Assembly: GCF_000772105.1 (NCBI RefSeq)
Contig: NZ_CP009354.1
Span: 310,001 to 374,000 of the forward strand
Length of the DNA stretch: 64,000 nt
Source of the DNA: Vibrio tubiashii ATCC 19109
GTDB lineage: Bacteria; Pseudomonadota; Gammaproteobacteria; Enterobacterales; Vibrionaceae
Reading direction: 5' to 3'
Every line of letters starts with the position of its first letter. Position 1 is the first letter of the stretch. The notes below the pieces were generated by a model. The model saw nothing but the letters and a program-made list of their open reading frames with translations. It was not told the origin of the DNA and did not search any database. A program made the translations under genes and the position numbers. This document shows positions 49,669 to 59,487 of the stretch, one piece after another.

Positions 49669-50709
49669 ATGCTGAAAGTTGCGATCAACGGGTTTGGACG
49701 TATTGGCCGTAATGTTTTGCGAGCGGTATATGAAAGTGGCAAAAACCAACAAATAAAGGTAGTGGCGGTGAATGAACTGGCGCAACCGGATGCGATGGCC
49801 CATCTACTTCAATATGATACTAGTCATGGTCGTTTTGGTAGAAAAGTGACCAACGATCAAGAGCACATCTATATCCACCATGATACTCCTCATCAAGGCA
49901 CTGGTGAGTTTGATTCCATCCGTATCCTTCATCTTAATGATATTGAGCTACTGCCTTGGCGTGATCTCGAAGTGGATTTAGTTCTCGACTGCACAGGTGT
50001 ATTTGGCACTCAAGCGGATGGTCAGGAGCATATCAAAGCAGGAGCCAAGAAAGTCCTGTTCTCGCATCCTGGTGCCTGCGACCTTGATAACACCATCATC
50101 TATGGTGTTAATCACGAAACGCTCAAAGCGGAACACAATGTGGTTTCCAATGGCTCTTGTACCACCAATTGTATTGTGCCGATCATTAAAGCGCTTGATG
50201 ATGCGTTTGAAATTGAATCTGGCACTATCACTACTATCCACTCTTCTATGAACGACCAGCAAGTCATAGACGCCTACCATTCGGACCTAAGACGTACCCG
50301 TGCAGCGAGTCAGTCGATCATTCCTGTGGACACCAAGTTGCATAAAGGTATTGAAAGAATCTTCCCGAAATTTTCCAACAAGTTTGAAGCGATTTCTGTA
50401 AGAGTTCCGACGGTAAACGTCACAGCAATGGATTTAAGTGTCACAATTAATACAAATGTGAAAGTTAATGACGTAAATCAAACCATTGTTAACGCATCTC
50501 AGTGTACATTACAGGGCATTGTTGACTATACTGAAGCGCCGCTCGTTTCGATCGACTTTAATCATGATCCCCATAGCGCGATTGTCGATGGTACACAGAC
50601 ACGAGTGAGTAATGGGCACTTAGTAAAAATGCTCGTTTGGTGCGATAACGAATGGGGCTTTGCGAACCGTATGTTGGATACAGCGCTCGCAATGCAGAGT
50701 GCGAAATAA
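49669..50709 (+). CDS. epd: D-erythrose-4-phosphate dehydrogenase
   Basis: Epd oxidises erythrose-4-phosphate to 4-phosphoerythronate, the first step of pyridoxal phosphate synthesis. The 346-residue GAPDH-family protein has GFGRIGRN and the catalytic Cys164 in SNGSCTTNC. The segment [20 protein letters not shown] distinguishes Epd from GAPDH. The order epd-pgk-fbaA is the standard gammaproteobacterial one. Codon use is less biased than in pgk and fbaA, fitting a low-flux enzyme. Confidence 0.95.
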   Translation: MLKVAINGFGRIGRNVLRAVYESGKNQQIKVVAVNELAQPDAMAHLLQYDTSHGRFGRKVTNDQEHIYIHHDTPHQGTGEFDSIRILHLNDIELLPWRDLEVDLVLDCTGVFGTQADGQEHIKAGAKKVLFSHPGACDLDNTIIYGVNHETLKAEHNVVSNGSCTTNCIVPIIKALDDAFEIESGTITTIHSSMNDQQVIDAYHSDLRRTRAASQSIIPVDTKLHKGIERIFPKFSNKFEAISVRVPTVNVTAMDLSVTINTNVKVNDVNQTIVNASQCTLQGIVDYTEAPLVSIDFNHDPHSAIVDGTQTRVSNGHLVKMLVWCDNEWGFANRMLDTALAMQSAK

Positions 50710-50860
50710 CCACTCTTTTAATGGAGAAATATTTATTTTAACCCTTGAAATAAATATTGAGCATCTCCACTATACCAACAGCGTTTGAAGAATTAATAGG
50801 TCTGGCAGGGTTGCCGGGCTACTGAAAACTTTACTTATTGAAAATTTGAGAGGACACATC

Positions 50861-52021
50861 ATGTCTGTAATCAAGATGACTGACCTGGATCTAGCAGGTA
50901 AACGTGTATTTATCCGTGCGGACCTAAACGTACCAGTAAAAGAAGGCAAAGTGACTTCTGATGCACGTATTCTAGCATCTCTACCAACAATCAAGCACTG
51001 TCTAGAAGCAGGCGCGAAAGTTATGGTTACTTCTCACCTAGGTCGTCCGACTGAAGGTGAATACGCAGAAGAGTTCTCTCTACAACCTGTTGTTAACTAC
51101 CTAAACGACGCACTAGATTGCGAAGTTAAGCTAGCTAAAGACTACCTAGAAGGCCTAGAGCTAAACACTGGTGAGCTAGTTGTTCTTGAGAACGTTCGCT
51201 TCAATAAAGGCGAAAAGAAGAACGAAGAAGAGCTATCTAAGAAATACGCTGCCCTATGTGACATCTTTGTAATGGATGCATTCGGTACTGCTCACCGTGC
51301 ACAAGCATCTACTCACGGTGTTGGCATGAATGCACCTGTAGCGTGTGCTGGTCCTCTACTTGCTGCTGAACTGGAAGCACTAGGTAAAGCAATGGACAAC
51401 CCAGAGCGTCCACTTGTTGCTATCGTTGGTGGTTCTAAAGTTTCTACTAAGCTAACAGTTCTAGAATCTCTATCTAAAGTTGCTGACCAACTTGTTGTTG
51501 GTGGTGGTATCGCAAACACGTTCATCGCAGCTGATGGCCACAACGTAGGTAAGTCTCTATACGAAGCAGACCTAGTTGAAACAGCTCAAAAGCTAATGAA
51601 AGAGTGTTCTATCCCAGTAGCGACTGACGTTGCATGTGCGAAAGCATTCGATGAAAACGCAGAAGCTGAAATCAAGCACGTTTCAGAAGTAGCTGACGAC
51701 GACATGATCTTCGACCTAGGTCCAGAATCAACAGCGGCTCTAGCTGATATCATCGGCAACGCAAAAACTATCCTTTGGAACGGTCCTGTAGGCGTATTTG
51801 AATTCAAGAACTTCGAAGCAGGTACTAAAGGTATCTCTGAAGCAATCGCTCAGTCTGCAGGTTTCTCTGTAGCAGGTGGTGGTGACACGCTAGCGGCTAT
51901 CGACAAGTTCGGTATTAAAGCTGACGTTTCTTACATCTCTACAGGTGGTGGTGCATTCCTTGAATTCGTTGAAGGTAAAGTACTACCAGCAGTTGCGATG
52001 CTTGAAGAGCGCGCTAAGTAA
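50861..52021 (+). CDS. pgk: Phosphoglycerate kinase
   Basis: Pgk makes ATP and 3-phosphoglycerate from 1,3-bisphosphoglycerate. The 386-residue enzyme has [11 protein letters not shown], the HLGRP motif and the C-terminal nucleotide site [13 protein letters not shown]. The start ATG at 50861 (MSVIKMTD) has AGGA in front. It has very strong codon bias (CTA for Leu, GGT for Gly). The gap of about 150 bases to epd may hold its own promoter. Confidence 0.98.
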   Translation: MSVIKMTDLDLAGKRVFIRADLNVPVKEGKVTSDARILASLPTIKHCLEAGAKVMVTSHLGRPTEGEYAEEFSLQPVVNYLNDALDCEVKLAKDYLEGLELNTGELVVLENVRFNKGEKKNEEELSKKYAALCDIFVMDAFGTAHRAQASTHGVGMNAPVACAGPLLAAELEALGKAMDNPERPLVAIVGGSKVSTKLTVLESLSKVADQLVVGGGIANTFIAADGHNVGKSLYEADLVETAQKLMKECSIPVATDVACAKAFDENAEAEIKHVSEVADDDMIFDLGPESTAALADIIGNAKTILWNGPVGVFEFKNFEAGTKGISEAIAQSAGFSVAGGGDTLAAIDKFGIKADVSYISTGGGAFLEFVEGKVLPAVAMLEERAK

Positions 52022-52030
52022 TTAAGTGAA

Positions 52031-52055
52031 AGCGGGGGAGTTAATCTCCCGCTTT
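52031..52055 (+). terminator. Possible terminator or attenuating hairpin after pgk
   Basis: AGCGGGGGAG / CTCCCGCT forms an 8-bp stem with a two-base bulge, followed by TTCTTG. The weak T-run suggests partial read-through into fbaA. Confidence 0.5.
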
Positions 52056-52102
52056 CTTGTTTGCTGCACATCACACTTTTTTGCTAGAATAGCGCGAGTT
52101 GT

Positions 52103-52118
52103 GAGCAAACGTTTGCAA
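52103..52118. promoter_or_regulatory. PurR/LacI-type palindrome upstream of fbaA
   Basis: GAGCAAACGTTTGCAA contains a perfect 12-base palindrome GCAAACGTTTGC, the core of the PurR box, 57 bases before the fbaA start. The outer positions do not match PurR. A different LacI-family regulator is possible. Confidence 0.45.
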
Positions 52119-52174
52119 GAATTTAAACTTAACAAGTTTTATTTTTAAAACGACAGATAAATAGGATTAAATCC

Positions 52175-53251
52175 ATGTCTAAGATCTTCGATTTCGTAAA
52201 ACCAGGTGTTATCTCTGGCGACGACGTACAGAAAGTTTTTGAAGTTGCTAAGGAAAACAACTTCGCTCTACCTGCAGTAAACGTAGTAGGTACTGACTCT
52301 GTAAACGCAGTACTAGAAGCAGCTGCTAAAGTTAAAGCTCCAGTTGTTGTTCAGTTCTCTAACGGCGGTGCAGCTTTCTTCGCTGGTAAAGGCGTTAAAC
52401 TTGAAGGTCAAGGTGCTCAAATCCTTGGTGCTGTAGCTGGTGCTAAATACGTTCACGCTGTAGCTGAAGCTTACGGTGTGCCAGTAATCCTACACACTGA
52501 CCATGCTGCTAAGAAACTTCTTCCTTGGATCGACGGTCTACTAGACGCAGGTGAAGAGTTCTTCGCTCAAACTGGTAAGCCTCTATTCTCTTCTCACATG
52601 CTAGACCTTTCTGAAGAGTCTCTAGAAGAGAACATCGAAACATGTGCTAAGTACCTAGAGCGCATGGCTAAAATGAACATGACAATCGAGATCGAACTTG
52701 GTTGTACTGGTGGTGAAGAAGACGGCGTAGATAACTCTCACATGGACGCATCTGAGCTATACACTTCTCCAGAAGACGTTGCATACGCGTACGAGAAACT
52801 AAACGCTGTTTCACACCGTTTCACTATCGCAGCTTCTTTCGGTAACGTACACGGTGTATACAAGCCAGGTAACGTTGTACTAACTCCAACTATCCTACGT
52901 GACTCTCAAGCATACTGTGCAGAGAAGTTCGGTATCGCACCTAACGCTCTAAACTTCGTATTCCACGGTGGTTCTGGTTCTACTGAAGCTGAGATCCAAG
53001 AGTCTATCGGCTACGGTGTTATCAAAATGAACATCGATACTGATACACAGTGGGCTACATGGGATGGTATCCGTGCATACGAAGCGGAAAACCGCGATTA
53101 CCTACAAGGTCAAATCGGTAACCCAACTGGTGAAGATGCGCCAAACAAGAAGTACTACGATCCACGCGTATGGCTACGTGCTGGTCAAGCTTCTATGGTT
53201 GCTCGTCTTGAGAAAGCATTCGCTGACCTTAACGCAGTAGACGTACTATAA
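52175..53251 (+). CDS. fbaA: Class II fructose-bisphosphate aldolase
   Basis: This zinc-dependent aldolase cleaves fructose-1,6-bisphosphate. The 358-residue protein has HTDHAAKKLLPW (zinc His), the TIEIELGCTGGEEDGVDN loop and VFHGGSGS. Extreme codon bias indicates very high expression. It has a LacI-type palindrome upstream and a strong terminator after it. Confidence 0.98.
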   Translation: MSKIFDFVKPGVISGDDVQKVFEVAKENNFALPAVNVVGTDSVNAVLEAAAKVKAPVVVQFSNGGAAFFAGKGVKLEGQGAQILGAVAGAKYVHAVAEAYGVPVILHTDHAAKKLLPWIDGLLDAGEEFFAQTGKPLFSSHMLDLSEESLEENIETCAKYLERMAKMNMTIEIELGCTGGEEDGVDNSHMDASELYTSPEDVAYAYEKLNAVSHRFTIAASFGNVHGVYKPGNVVLTPTILRDSQAYCAEKFGIAPNALNFVFHGGSGSTEAEIQESIGYGVIKMNIDTDTQWATWDGIRAYEAENRDYLQGQIGNPTGEDAPNKKYYDPRVWLRAGQASMVARLEKAFADLNAVDVL

Positions 53252-53276
53252 TTCGTCTTTACTAAGTTAAATGAAA

Positions 53277-53302
53277 AACCGCTCACCTTGAGCGGTTTTT
53301 TT
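53277..53302 (+). terminator. Terminator after fbaA
   Basis: The stem CCGCTCA / TGAGCGG with a three-base loop is flanked by A5 and T7. Confidence 0.92.
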
Positions 53303-53576
53303 ATGTCTGTTATTCAGTAAAGTTATCTGCTTGCGAGATGAAAGTGATGGCGAAATAGAAATTTGTTGCGTAACCTGTAATGTGTCGATATCAGAGAATT
53401 CTGATAAGTTTTTGTTTTTGCTCTCTTTGCAAAAACATAACTTTGAGATTAGTCAAAAATGAGATATCGTGCCAAAAAGCTGACATTGCTTCAGTGAATG
53501 TATAGGGATGTTGTTTCTGATTGGTAATTAAAAGCAGTTTGGTTCATAGAATCATTTTATTGAGAGGATAGAAATT
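53303..53576. other. Intergenic region upstream of mscS
   Basis: No gene is seen. A palindrome GTTTTTGC...GCAAAAAC (53410-53440 region) could be a protein site or weak hairpin. A GAGAGGAT ribosome site ends the region before mscS. Confidence 0.5.
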
Positions 53577-54443
53577 ATGGCGGGTGAATCAGCAGGGATT
53601 GAAACTCCTTTGGTTGATGGTTTAAGTCATGCCGAGCAGTGGTTGACTAACAATTCCGATCTTTTAGTGCAGTATGGCGTGAACATTATTTCCGCTGTTC
53701 TGATCTTATTTATCGGTAACATCATAGTTAAAATGGTCGCCAACAGTGTGGCTAAAGTTTTAAACAAGAAGAAGATGGATAAAGCGGTTGTTGAGTTTAT
53801 CCATGGTCTGGTTCGTTACCTTCTATTTGTTATTGTGCTGATTGCGGCACTAGGTCGTTTAGGTGTACAAACCGCGTCTGTGGTTGCTGTTATCGGTGCG
53901 GCTGGCTTAGCTGTAGGCTTAGCTCTACAGGGCTCACTTTCTAACTTTGCTGCTGGTGTGCTTATTGTTGCTTTCCGTCCATTTAAGTCGGGTGACTACG
54001 TGGAAATTGGTGGTGTGGCAGGCTCGGTAGATTCAATCCAGATTTTCCAAACCGTGCTAACTACACCAGACAACAAAATGGTCGTAGTGCCGAATGGTAG
54101 TGTAATTGGTAGCCCAATCACTAACTACTCACGTCATGAAACACGCCGAATTGATCTGATGATTGGTGTTTCTTACAGCGCAGATCTACAGAAGACCAAA
54201 GAGCTACTGACAAAGATTTGTGAATCAGATGAGCGCATTCTTAAAGAGCCTGGTGTACAGGTTGGCGTGCATACACTAGCTGACTCTTCAGTTAACTTTG
54301 TCGTGCGTCCTTGGGTTAAAACCGCCGACTACTGGAATGTCTACTTCGATTTGATGCAAGCGATCAAAGAAGGCTTAGATAAAGAAGGTATCGAGATTCC
54401 ATTCCCACAAATGGATGTTCATATGAACAAAGTGGACGCATAA
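53577..54443 (+). CDS. mscS: Small-conductance mechanosensitive channel MscS
   Basis: MscS opens under membrane tension to release solutes in hypo-osmotic shock. The 288-residue protein has three N-terminal membrane helices, the pore helix rich in Gly/Ala (GAAGLAVGLALQGSLSNFAAG) and the beta domain with PNGSVIGSPITNYS. The start is ATG or the codon at 53577 after GAGAGGAT. The length matches E. coli MscS (286). Confidence 0.97.
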   Translation: MAGESAGIETPLVDGLSHAEQWLTNNSDLLVQYGVNIISAVLILFIGNIIVKMVANSVAKVLNKKKMDKAVVEFIHGLVRYLLFVIVLIAALGRLGVQTASVVAVIGAAGLAVGLALQGSLSNFAAGVLIVAFRPFKSGDYVEIGGVAGSVDSIQIFQTVLTTPDNKMVVVPNGSVIGSPITNYSRHETRRIDLMIGVSYSADLQKTKELLTKICESDERILKEPGVQVGVHTLADSSVNFVVRPWVKTADYWNVYFDLMQAIKEGLDKEGIEIPFPQMDVHMNKVDA

Positions 54444-54465
54444 TCTCTAAGCGTAGATTGAACAA

Positions 54466-54490
54466 AGCGAGGCAAACTGCCTCGCTTTTT
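54466..54490. terminator. Bidirectional terminator between mscS and the YbaK-type gene
   Basis: The stem AGCGAGGC / GCCTCGCT with a 5-base loop has A and T flanks on both sides. Confidence 0.85.
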
Positions 54491-54971
54491 ACATTTCTAG
54501 CACTTTATTTTCTAGCGAGCTTAAGACGGTTTTTAATTGGTTGGCTGGGATGCCAAAGGTCACCTCTGGTTTACCCGGTGTATATAAGATTTCATTGTGT
54601 TGATACAGTTTGCTATCCACAATAATTTCTACTTCAGTAGGCAGACCGAAAGGGCACACCGCTCCCGGTACGCAACCAATCTGCTCAATCATCTCGTCAT
54701 TGCTGACTATCGAAGGTCGCTTGCCGGTTAGGGCTTTAATCCCCTTAGTGTCTAAACGGCTATCTTTGTCGGTGAGAAGCAACGCATAGCCAGATCCTTT
54801 TAGCTTGAGAAATAGGCTTTTACTATGAGTGCCCGTCCAACCTAATTGCTCTGCTACCTTCTCGTCGGTGGCAAAATCTAATATAGGTTCGTGTTGCCAC
54901 TCTTGATAATCAACATTCAATTGCTCTAAGAGCTTTTTGTTGAACTGATAAATAGCATCCAGCTTGTTCAT
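54489..54971 (-). CDS. YbaK/EbsC family aminoacyl-tRNA deacylase (ProX-like)
   Basis: This 160-residue single-domain protein is related to the ProRS editing domain. It shows THSKSLFLKLK with the conserved lysine, and GCVPGAVCPFGL, the loop typical of ProXp-ala/PrdX proteins that hydrolyse mischarged Ala-tRNA(Pro). The exact substrate cannot be told from sequence. It follows argO by 7 bases, so both may share a transcript. Confidence 0.85.
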   Translation of the reverse strand: MNKLDAIYQFNKKLLEQLNVDYQEWQHEPILDFATDEKVAEQLGWTGTHSKSLFLKLKGSGYALLLTDKDSRLDTKGIKALTGKRPSIVSNDEMIEQIGCVPGAVCPFGLPTEVEIIVDSKLYQHNEILYTPGKPEVTFGIPANQLKTVLSSLENKVLEM

Positions 54972-54978
54972 ACATCAC

Positions 54979-55605
54979 CTACATTAACTGATTGAATAAC
55001 TCTTTTGCCAACAAGGCGGCAATCACGTACATCATAATCGCAACCACAATATCAATACCTTGCTTAACTCGCGGTTGTGACAAAGTGGGACCGAGCTTGG
55101 CCGCGCCAATTGAAAGAGAGAAGAACCACACTAGCGAAGCCATCATGGTGCCGATGGCAAATGCGATACGATCTTGGCCTTCAAATTGGCCGCCTATTGA
55201 GCCGAGAATCACCACAGTATCAAGGTAAAGGTGAGGGTTCAGTACCGTCACTGCTAAAGCGCCTAGAATGACAGCGCGCTTACCTCTGAGTGTCTGGTTG
55301 AGCTGAGTCTCTTCCGCTTGTGGTGTAAAAGCGCTTTTGAGTGATAGTGAGCCATACACAGCAAGAAAAGTAATACCACCGAGAGTGACCAACATGAGCA
55401 AGGTTTCATTTTGTGATAGCAGAGCACCGCCACCGAAGATTCCGAGCGAAATAAATACAATATCAAGCACACTGCAGATCGTCGCGGTTGTAAGGTGGTG
55501 ATGGCGCTTAATGCCTTGATTTAGTACGTAAGCGTTTTGGGCGCCAATAGGGATGATCATACTTGCGCCTAGGCCAAAGCCTTGTAGTAGTAGCCAAAAG
55601 TTCAC
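54979..55605 (-). CDS. argO: Arginine exporter ArgO (LysE family)
   Basis: This 208-residue membrane protein has six predicted helices and the LysE motif GASMIIPIGAQNAYVLNQG at the N-terminus. ArgO exports arginine (and analogues such as canavanine). It stands divergent from argP, its known activator, which supports the symbol. Confidence 0.93.
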   Translation of the reverse strand: MNFWLLLQGFGLGASMIIPIGAQNAYVLNQGIKRHHHLTTATICSVLDIVFISLGIFGGGALLSQNETLLMLVTLGGITFLAVYGSLSLKSAFTPQAEETQLNQTLRGKRAVILGALAVTVLNPHLYLDTVVILGSIGGQFEGQDRIAFAIGTMMASLVWFFSLSIGAAKLGPTLSQPRVKQGIDIVVAIMMYVIAALLAKELFNQLM

Positions 55606-55730
55606 GGCTTTCTCTCCAACAAATTAACTGATATGGCGAGAAGATAAGTAAACTGTCAAAATAAGTATATTTAATAATTTTTATACTATATTAGACTATC
55701 TAATAAACTGGTCGTAGAGAGGAATAAAAG

Positions 55731-56627
55731 ATGCGTGGCTTGGATTATCGGTGGATAGAAGCTCTAGAGGCGGTGATCAGTAGTGGTAATTTTGAGCGTG
55801 CCGCTGAAGCATTGTTTGTCTCTCAATCGGCAGTTTCGCAACGACTAAAACAGCTAGAAAAGTATCTAGCTCAACCCGTTTTAGTGCGCGAGCAACCGCC
55901 AAGACCTACCCCGATAGGGCAAAAGCTTCTCGCGCTCTACCAACAAGTCCAATTGCTAGAGTCCGAGTTGATTCCAGAGCTAGATAACGAAACGGCTGAG
56001 CGTCTACAAACCGCGGCTATTGCGACTAACGCAGACAGCTTAGCGACATGGCTGCTGCCTGCTTTAGCACCAATTATGAAGTCACGGCGGGTTCAGTTTG
56101 AACTTGAGGTTTATGGGGAAGCGAGAACGTTAGACAAATTAAAAAATGGCGAAGTCTTGGGCGCGTTAAGCATGGAGCCCAAAGCCATGGTTGGCTGTGA
56201 AGCGAAATACATTGGTCGGATGGATTATGTATGTGTGGCGAGCCCAGAGTTTGCTCAGGAGTATTTTCCAACAGGAGTGACGCGAGAAGGGCTAAAACAA
56301 GCACCGGCTGTCTCTTATGATCAGCATGATGAACTACATCGTGATTTTCTTAAGCAGCATTTTAATATTTCTCCCGATTCTGTGCCGCATCATCATGTTG
56401 CAAGCTCTGAGGCTTTCGTCAACTTAGCTTTGATGGGATGTGCTTATTGCTTGATCCCTAAGCTACAAATAGAACGGGAACTTGCCTCTGGAAAATTAGT
56501 GGATTTGATGCCGGGTTTTTTTATGAGCTTTCGTATTTACTGGCATCATTGGCAACTTGAAACGGGTTTACTTAAACAGGTGACACAGGCCATTGTCGAA
56601 TACACAAAGGATTTGCTGCCGAAATAG
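55731..56627 (+). CDS. argP: LysR-family regulator ArgP
   Basis: ArgP (IciA) senses arginine and lysine and activates argO. The 298-residue protein has the N-terminal winged HTH ([25 protein letters not shown]) and a LysR substrate-binding domain. The intergenic 55606-55730 should contain its binding site and both promoters. The start ATG at 55731 follows GAGAGGAATA. Confidence 0.94.
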   Translation: MRGLDYRWIEALEAVISSGNFERAAEALFVSQSAVSQRLKQLEKYLAQPVLVREQPPRPTPIGQKLLALYQQVQLLESELIPELDNETAERLQTAAIATNADSLATWLLPALAPIMKSRRVQFELEVYGEARTLDKLKNGEVLGALSMEPKAMVGCEAKYIGRMDYVCVASPEFAQEYFPTGVTREGLKQAPAVSYDQHDELHRDFLKQHFNISPDSVPHHHVASSEAFVNLALMGCAYCLIPKLQIERELASGKLVDLMPGFFMSFRIYWHHWQLETGLLKQVTQAIVEYTKDLLPK

Positions 56628-56745
56628 CGAGTATGTAGCCGCGTAAGTGCTCAGTTAATTCTCTGTCAGAACTGATGGCTAGATCTTGGTGTAGATTTAT
56701 TCCATGCCTATGATGTATTGAGTTAATGGCATATGGTAATTGAGT

Positions 56746-57441
56746 ATGAAAGCTATCCCTACAGTTGTTGCAGCTTTGTCGCTGTCTTTAAGCAGTTTTG
56801 GCGTGTTGGCCAATAGTCCCGATTTTCCACATTTATCAACCACAGGTTATGGTGAAGTGATCGCCAAACCCGATATGGCTGAGTTCTCGGTTAAGGTTGT
56901 AGAGTCAACCATGACGGCAGAGCAAGCAAAGCAGTCGGTTGATAAAGTTGTCCGTACCTTCCTTGATGCTCTAAACAAAGAGGGCGTAGAGAAGCAGGAC
57001 GTGACTAGCTCGAACCTCTACATTACCCCTCAATACCACTACCCTAAAGACGGTAAACCAGAGCTTGTAGGCTACCGAGCTTCACGCAGTGTTACGGTGA
57101 CGGTCGAAGATTTGGCTGACTTAAACCAATACTTAGATCTGGCGCTCAACTCTGGCATCAATCAAGTTGATAACATTCAGCTAAAAGTCAAAGACCAAGC
57201 TAAGTATCAACAGCAGGCACGAATGGCGGCGATCAAAGATGCCAACAGCAAGGCCGAGTCGCTCGCAGAGGGCTTTGGTAAAGAGCTGAATGGTGTTTGG
57301 CGCATTGATTACAATATGCCTGGCAATCAGCCTGTTTTGCTGCGCTCAATGGCTATGGATGCGCGTTCAGAATCGAACAGTTACCAAGACTCTACCATCG
57401 TTATCCGCGATAGCGTTGATGTGATTTATAAGATCGATTGA
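56746..57441 (+). CDS. yggE: Periplasmic SIMPL-domain protein YggE
   Basis: This 231-residue exported protein has a signal peptide (about 1-22, ending VLA) and a SIMPL domain (STTGYGEVIAKPDMAEFSV). YggE is reported to reduce oxidative stress in E. coli, and the mechanism is unknown. ATG at 56746 is used. A TTG at 56740 is an alternative; neither has a strong ribosome site. argP-yggE adjacency is common. Confidence 0.9.
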   Translation: MKAIPTVVAALSLSLSSFGVLANSPDFPHLSTTGYGEVIAKPDMAEFSVKVVESTMTAEQAKQSVDKVVRTFLDALNKEGVEKQDVTSSNLYITPQYHYPKDGKPELVGYRASRSVTVTVEDLADLNQYLDLALNSGINQVDNIQLKVKDQAKYQQQARMAAIKDANSKAESLAEGFGKELNGVWRIDYNMPGNQPVLLRSMAMDARSESNSYQDSTIVIRDSVDVIYKID

Positions 57442-57472
57442 TCAATTCAGTGATTCTATTGCTAGTAAAGTC

Positions 57473-57507
57473 GCCCCTATTCTACTTCTTCCGGTAGGGG
57501 CTTTAAT
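57473..57507 (+). terminator. Possible terminator after yggE
   Basis: The stem GCCCCTA / TAGGGGC with a loop of about 15 bases is followed by TTTAAT. Moderate quality. Confidence 0.5.
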
Positions 57508-57565
57508 CCTATTTCGATTAAATGATATACTGCTCGGCCTTATCGACACGAGCCTTCTTCACCTA

Positions 57566-59449
57566 ATGCAGCGTAAATCCGTATTTTCATATCTCGCTAT
57601 TACTACGCTGGTCTTTTTTTCTCTCGTTTCTTTTTACTATTTCAAGAAACATCAACAGCTTGAAAAAGACATCATTGTTCAAAATGCTGAGTTGGCGATT
57701 CACCAGCTTGCGTACAGTGAGCGTGAATACCAAAGCGTTCGTAGCCAGTTTATCTCGATTATTGAGTTGCTTTCTCATAGTCGCAACCTCTATGAGTATG
57801 TACTAGAGCCGACAAAGACCAATAAAGGCGTTGTTGAAGAGGTTTGGTCGTCAGTTGCAAGCAATCAAAAGTGGTACACCCAGATCCGTTTTTTAGATAC
57901 TAACGGAATGGAGAAAATTCGCCTCAATTACAGCGACGGAGTTGCCGAGGTTGAGAGCGAAAAAAATCTTCAAGATAAATCACAGCGAAATTATTACCTG
58001 TACGCTCAAACTCTGAATGAGAATGATATTGGCGTATGGGGAATCGATCTAGAGCATGAACATGGCAAGCTTGTCGAGCCTTATCAGCCCGCGCTGCGCT
58101 TAATTACACCTGTCTATGTCGCTGGAAGCCGAGCAGGTTATTTGGTCCTCAATATTGATGTTCGCTATCTTTCATCTCGTTTAAACTATTCGCCCGATGA
58201 GCGATTTAGCCCCGAGCTTATTGGTGAGCAGGGCTTTTATTTGGCGGGTTCAAGCCTCAATGAGCTATATGGTCATTTAGTCAAAGAGAGAAATGAGCAC
58301 AATTTTGCACGCTCTTTCCCTGTCACTTGGCAGATGATGCAACACAATAAGTCGGGTTACCTGATGGAGAAAGAGGGTTTGATTGTCTTTAATCAGATTT
58401 ATCTTTCTCCACAGCAGCCCCTCTATCTGGTGATAGAACTTGATGGCAAAGAGTTAGACGCGATTGCCAAGCATGAGAGCGAAGCTTTAGTGCAAGAAGC
58501 AACTTTAGTGTTCGTTTTGATGCTAGCGTTCGTTATCCCAGGTACTTTACTCGTTGGTCACTACCGAAAACGCAGTATCGAAAGCCAATTAGCCCGTGCA
58601 GCCTTGAGTGGTATGTCTGCTGTGATTATTTCCGACCGCAACCATCGTGCGATTATGGTTAATGATCAATTTTGTGCGCTCACCGGACTCGCCCATCGCG
58701 ATATCCACTCACGCAATATCATCAAGCACTTGCTTGGCGAAGAGCAAATTGAACTATCGCTAGAGATCTTTGAGCAAGTAGCCCATCAACAGCTATGGGA
58801 AGGCGAAATTAGTATTCAAAGAGCCGATGAAGAGCGAGCTGTCACTGCGTTACTACGGGTACAAAGTGTATTGGCAAAATCAGGTCGAGTTAGCTATTAC
58901 ATCACCTCAATTGTCGATATCAGTGATCGTAAAGAGCTTGAAGAACGCCTGCGTATTTTAAGTGAAAGAGATGAGCTCACCCAGCTTTGGAATCGTCGTA
59001 AGTTTGAATTGGAGCTGCGCCGTAATGCCCGGCTTATGGAGCGTTATCCTGCCACCTCGAATGCTTGCTTGGCTTTGCTCGATATCGACTTTTTTAAACG
59101 CGTTAATGATGAGCTTGGTCACGACGAAGGAGACCGCGTCATTACTAATGTGGCTCAGATGCTTGAGTCCACCTTGCGTGAGACAGATTTTGTGGCTCGA
59201 ATCGGTGGTGAGGAGTTTGCGATCATTATGCCTCATACCTCAATATCAGAGGCTGAACTGGCCTTAGAGCGCTTACGTATAGCGATTGATTTGGAAGCGA
59301 GCATCCCTGTCACCGTCAGTATTGGTGTGACCGATTTTATTGCTGATAGCACGCGTTGTTACAAGTGCGCGGATATTGCGCTCTACGAGTCGAAGTCTTC
59401 TGGTCGTAACCGAGTGTCGGTCTGTTTTAGCTCCGAAGAGGTGGCATAA
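57566..59449 (+). CDS. Membrane-bound diguanylate cyclase with Cache-like and PAS domains
   Basis: The 627-residue protein has a first membrane helix (about 8-26) and a large periplasmic dCache-like sensor (about 35-305). A second helix (about 312-333) and a PAS domain (about 345-450) precede a GGDEF domain with the active-site motif GGEEF (about 549-553). An inhibitory-site RxxD (RETD) lies five residues before GGEEF, so product inhibition by c-di-GMP is expected. The sequence YESKSSGRNRV closes the domain. There is no EAL domain. It probably makes c-di-GMP in response to an unknown periplasmic signal. Confidence 0.93.
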   Translation: MQRKSVFSYLAITTLVFFSLVSFYYFKKHQQLEKDIIVQNAELAIHQLAYSEREYQSVRSQFISIIELLSHSRNLYEYVLEPTKTNKGVVEEVWSSVASNQKWYTQIRFLDTNGMEKIRLNYSDGVAEVESEKNLQDKSQRNYYLYAQTLNENDIGVWGIDLEHEHGKLVEPYQPALRLITPVYVAGSRAGYLVLNIDVRYLSSRLNYSPDERFSPELIGEQGFYLAGSSLNELYGHLVKERNEHNFARSFPVTWQMMQHNKSGYLMEKEGLIVFNQIYLSPQQPLYLVIELDGKELDAIAKHESEALVQEATLVFVLMLAFVIPGTLLVGHYRKRSIESQLARAALSGMSAVIISDRNHRAIMVNDQFCALTGLAHRDIHSRNIIKHLLGEEQIELSLEIFEQVAHQQLWEGEISIQRADEERAVTALLRVQSVLAKSGRVSYYITSIVDISDRKELEERLRILSERDELTQLWNRRKFELELRRNARLMERYPATSNACLALLDIDFFKRVNDELGHDEGDRVITNVAQMLESTLRETDFVARIGGEEFAIIMPHTSISEAELALERLRIAIDLEASIPVTVSIGVTDFIADSTRCYKCADIALYESKSSGRNRVSVCFSSEEVA

Positions 59450-59475
59450 AAAATCGAGCCTTTTGGCTCGATTCT
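59450..59475. terminator. Bidirectional terminator between the GGDEF gene and the GntR gene
   Basis: The stem AATCGAGCC / GGCTCGATT with a TTTT loop is preceded by A-rich and followed by T-rich sequence. Confidence 0.8.
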
Positions 59476-59487
59476 TATCTCATATCG

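Noticed and set aside
53400..53445. GTTTTTGC...GCAAAAAC palindrome as terminator
   Set aside because: The stem is AT-rich and lacks a T-run. It lies well past the strong fbaA terminator; at most it is a protein-binding site.
54979..55605. Lysine riboswitch before argO
   Set aside because: The argO-argP intergenic region is about 125 bases and shows no long structured leader. Control by ArgP is the known mechanism.
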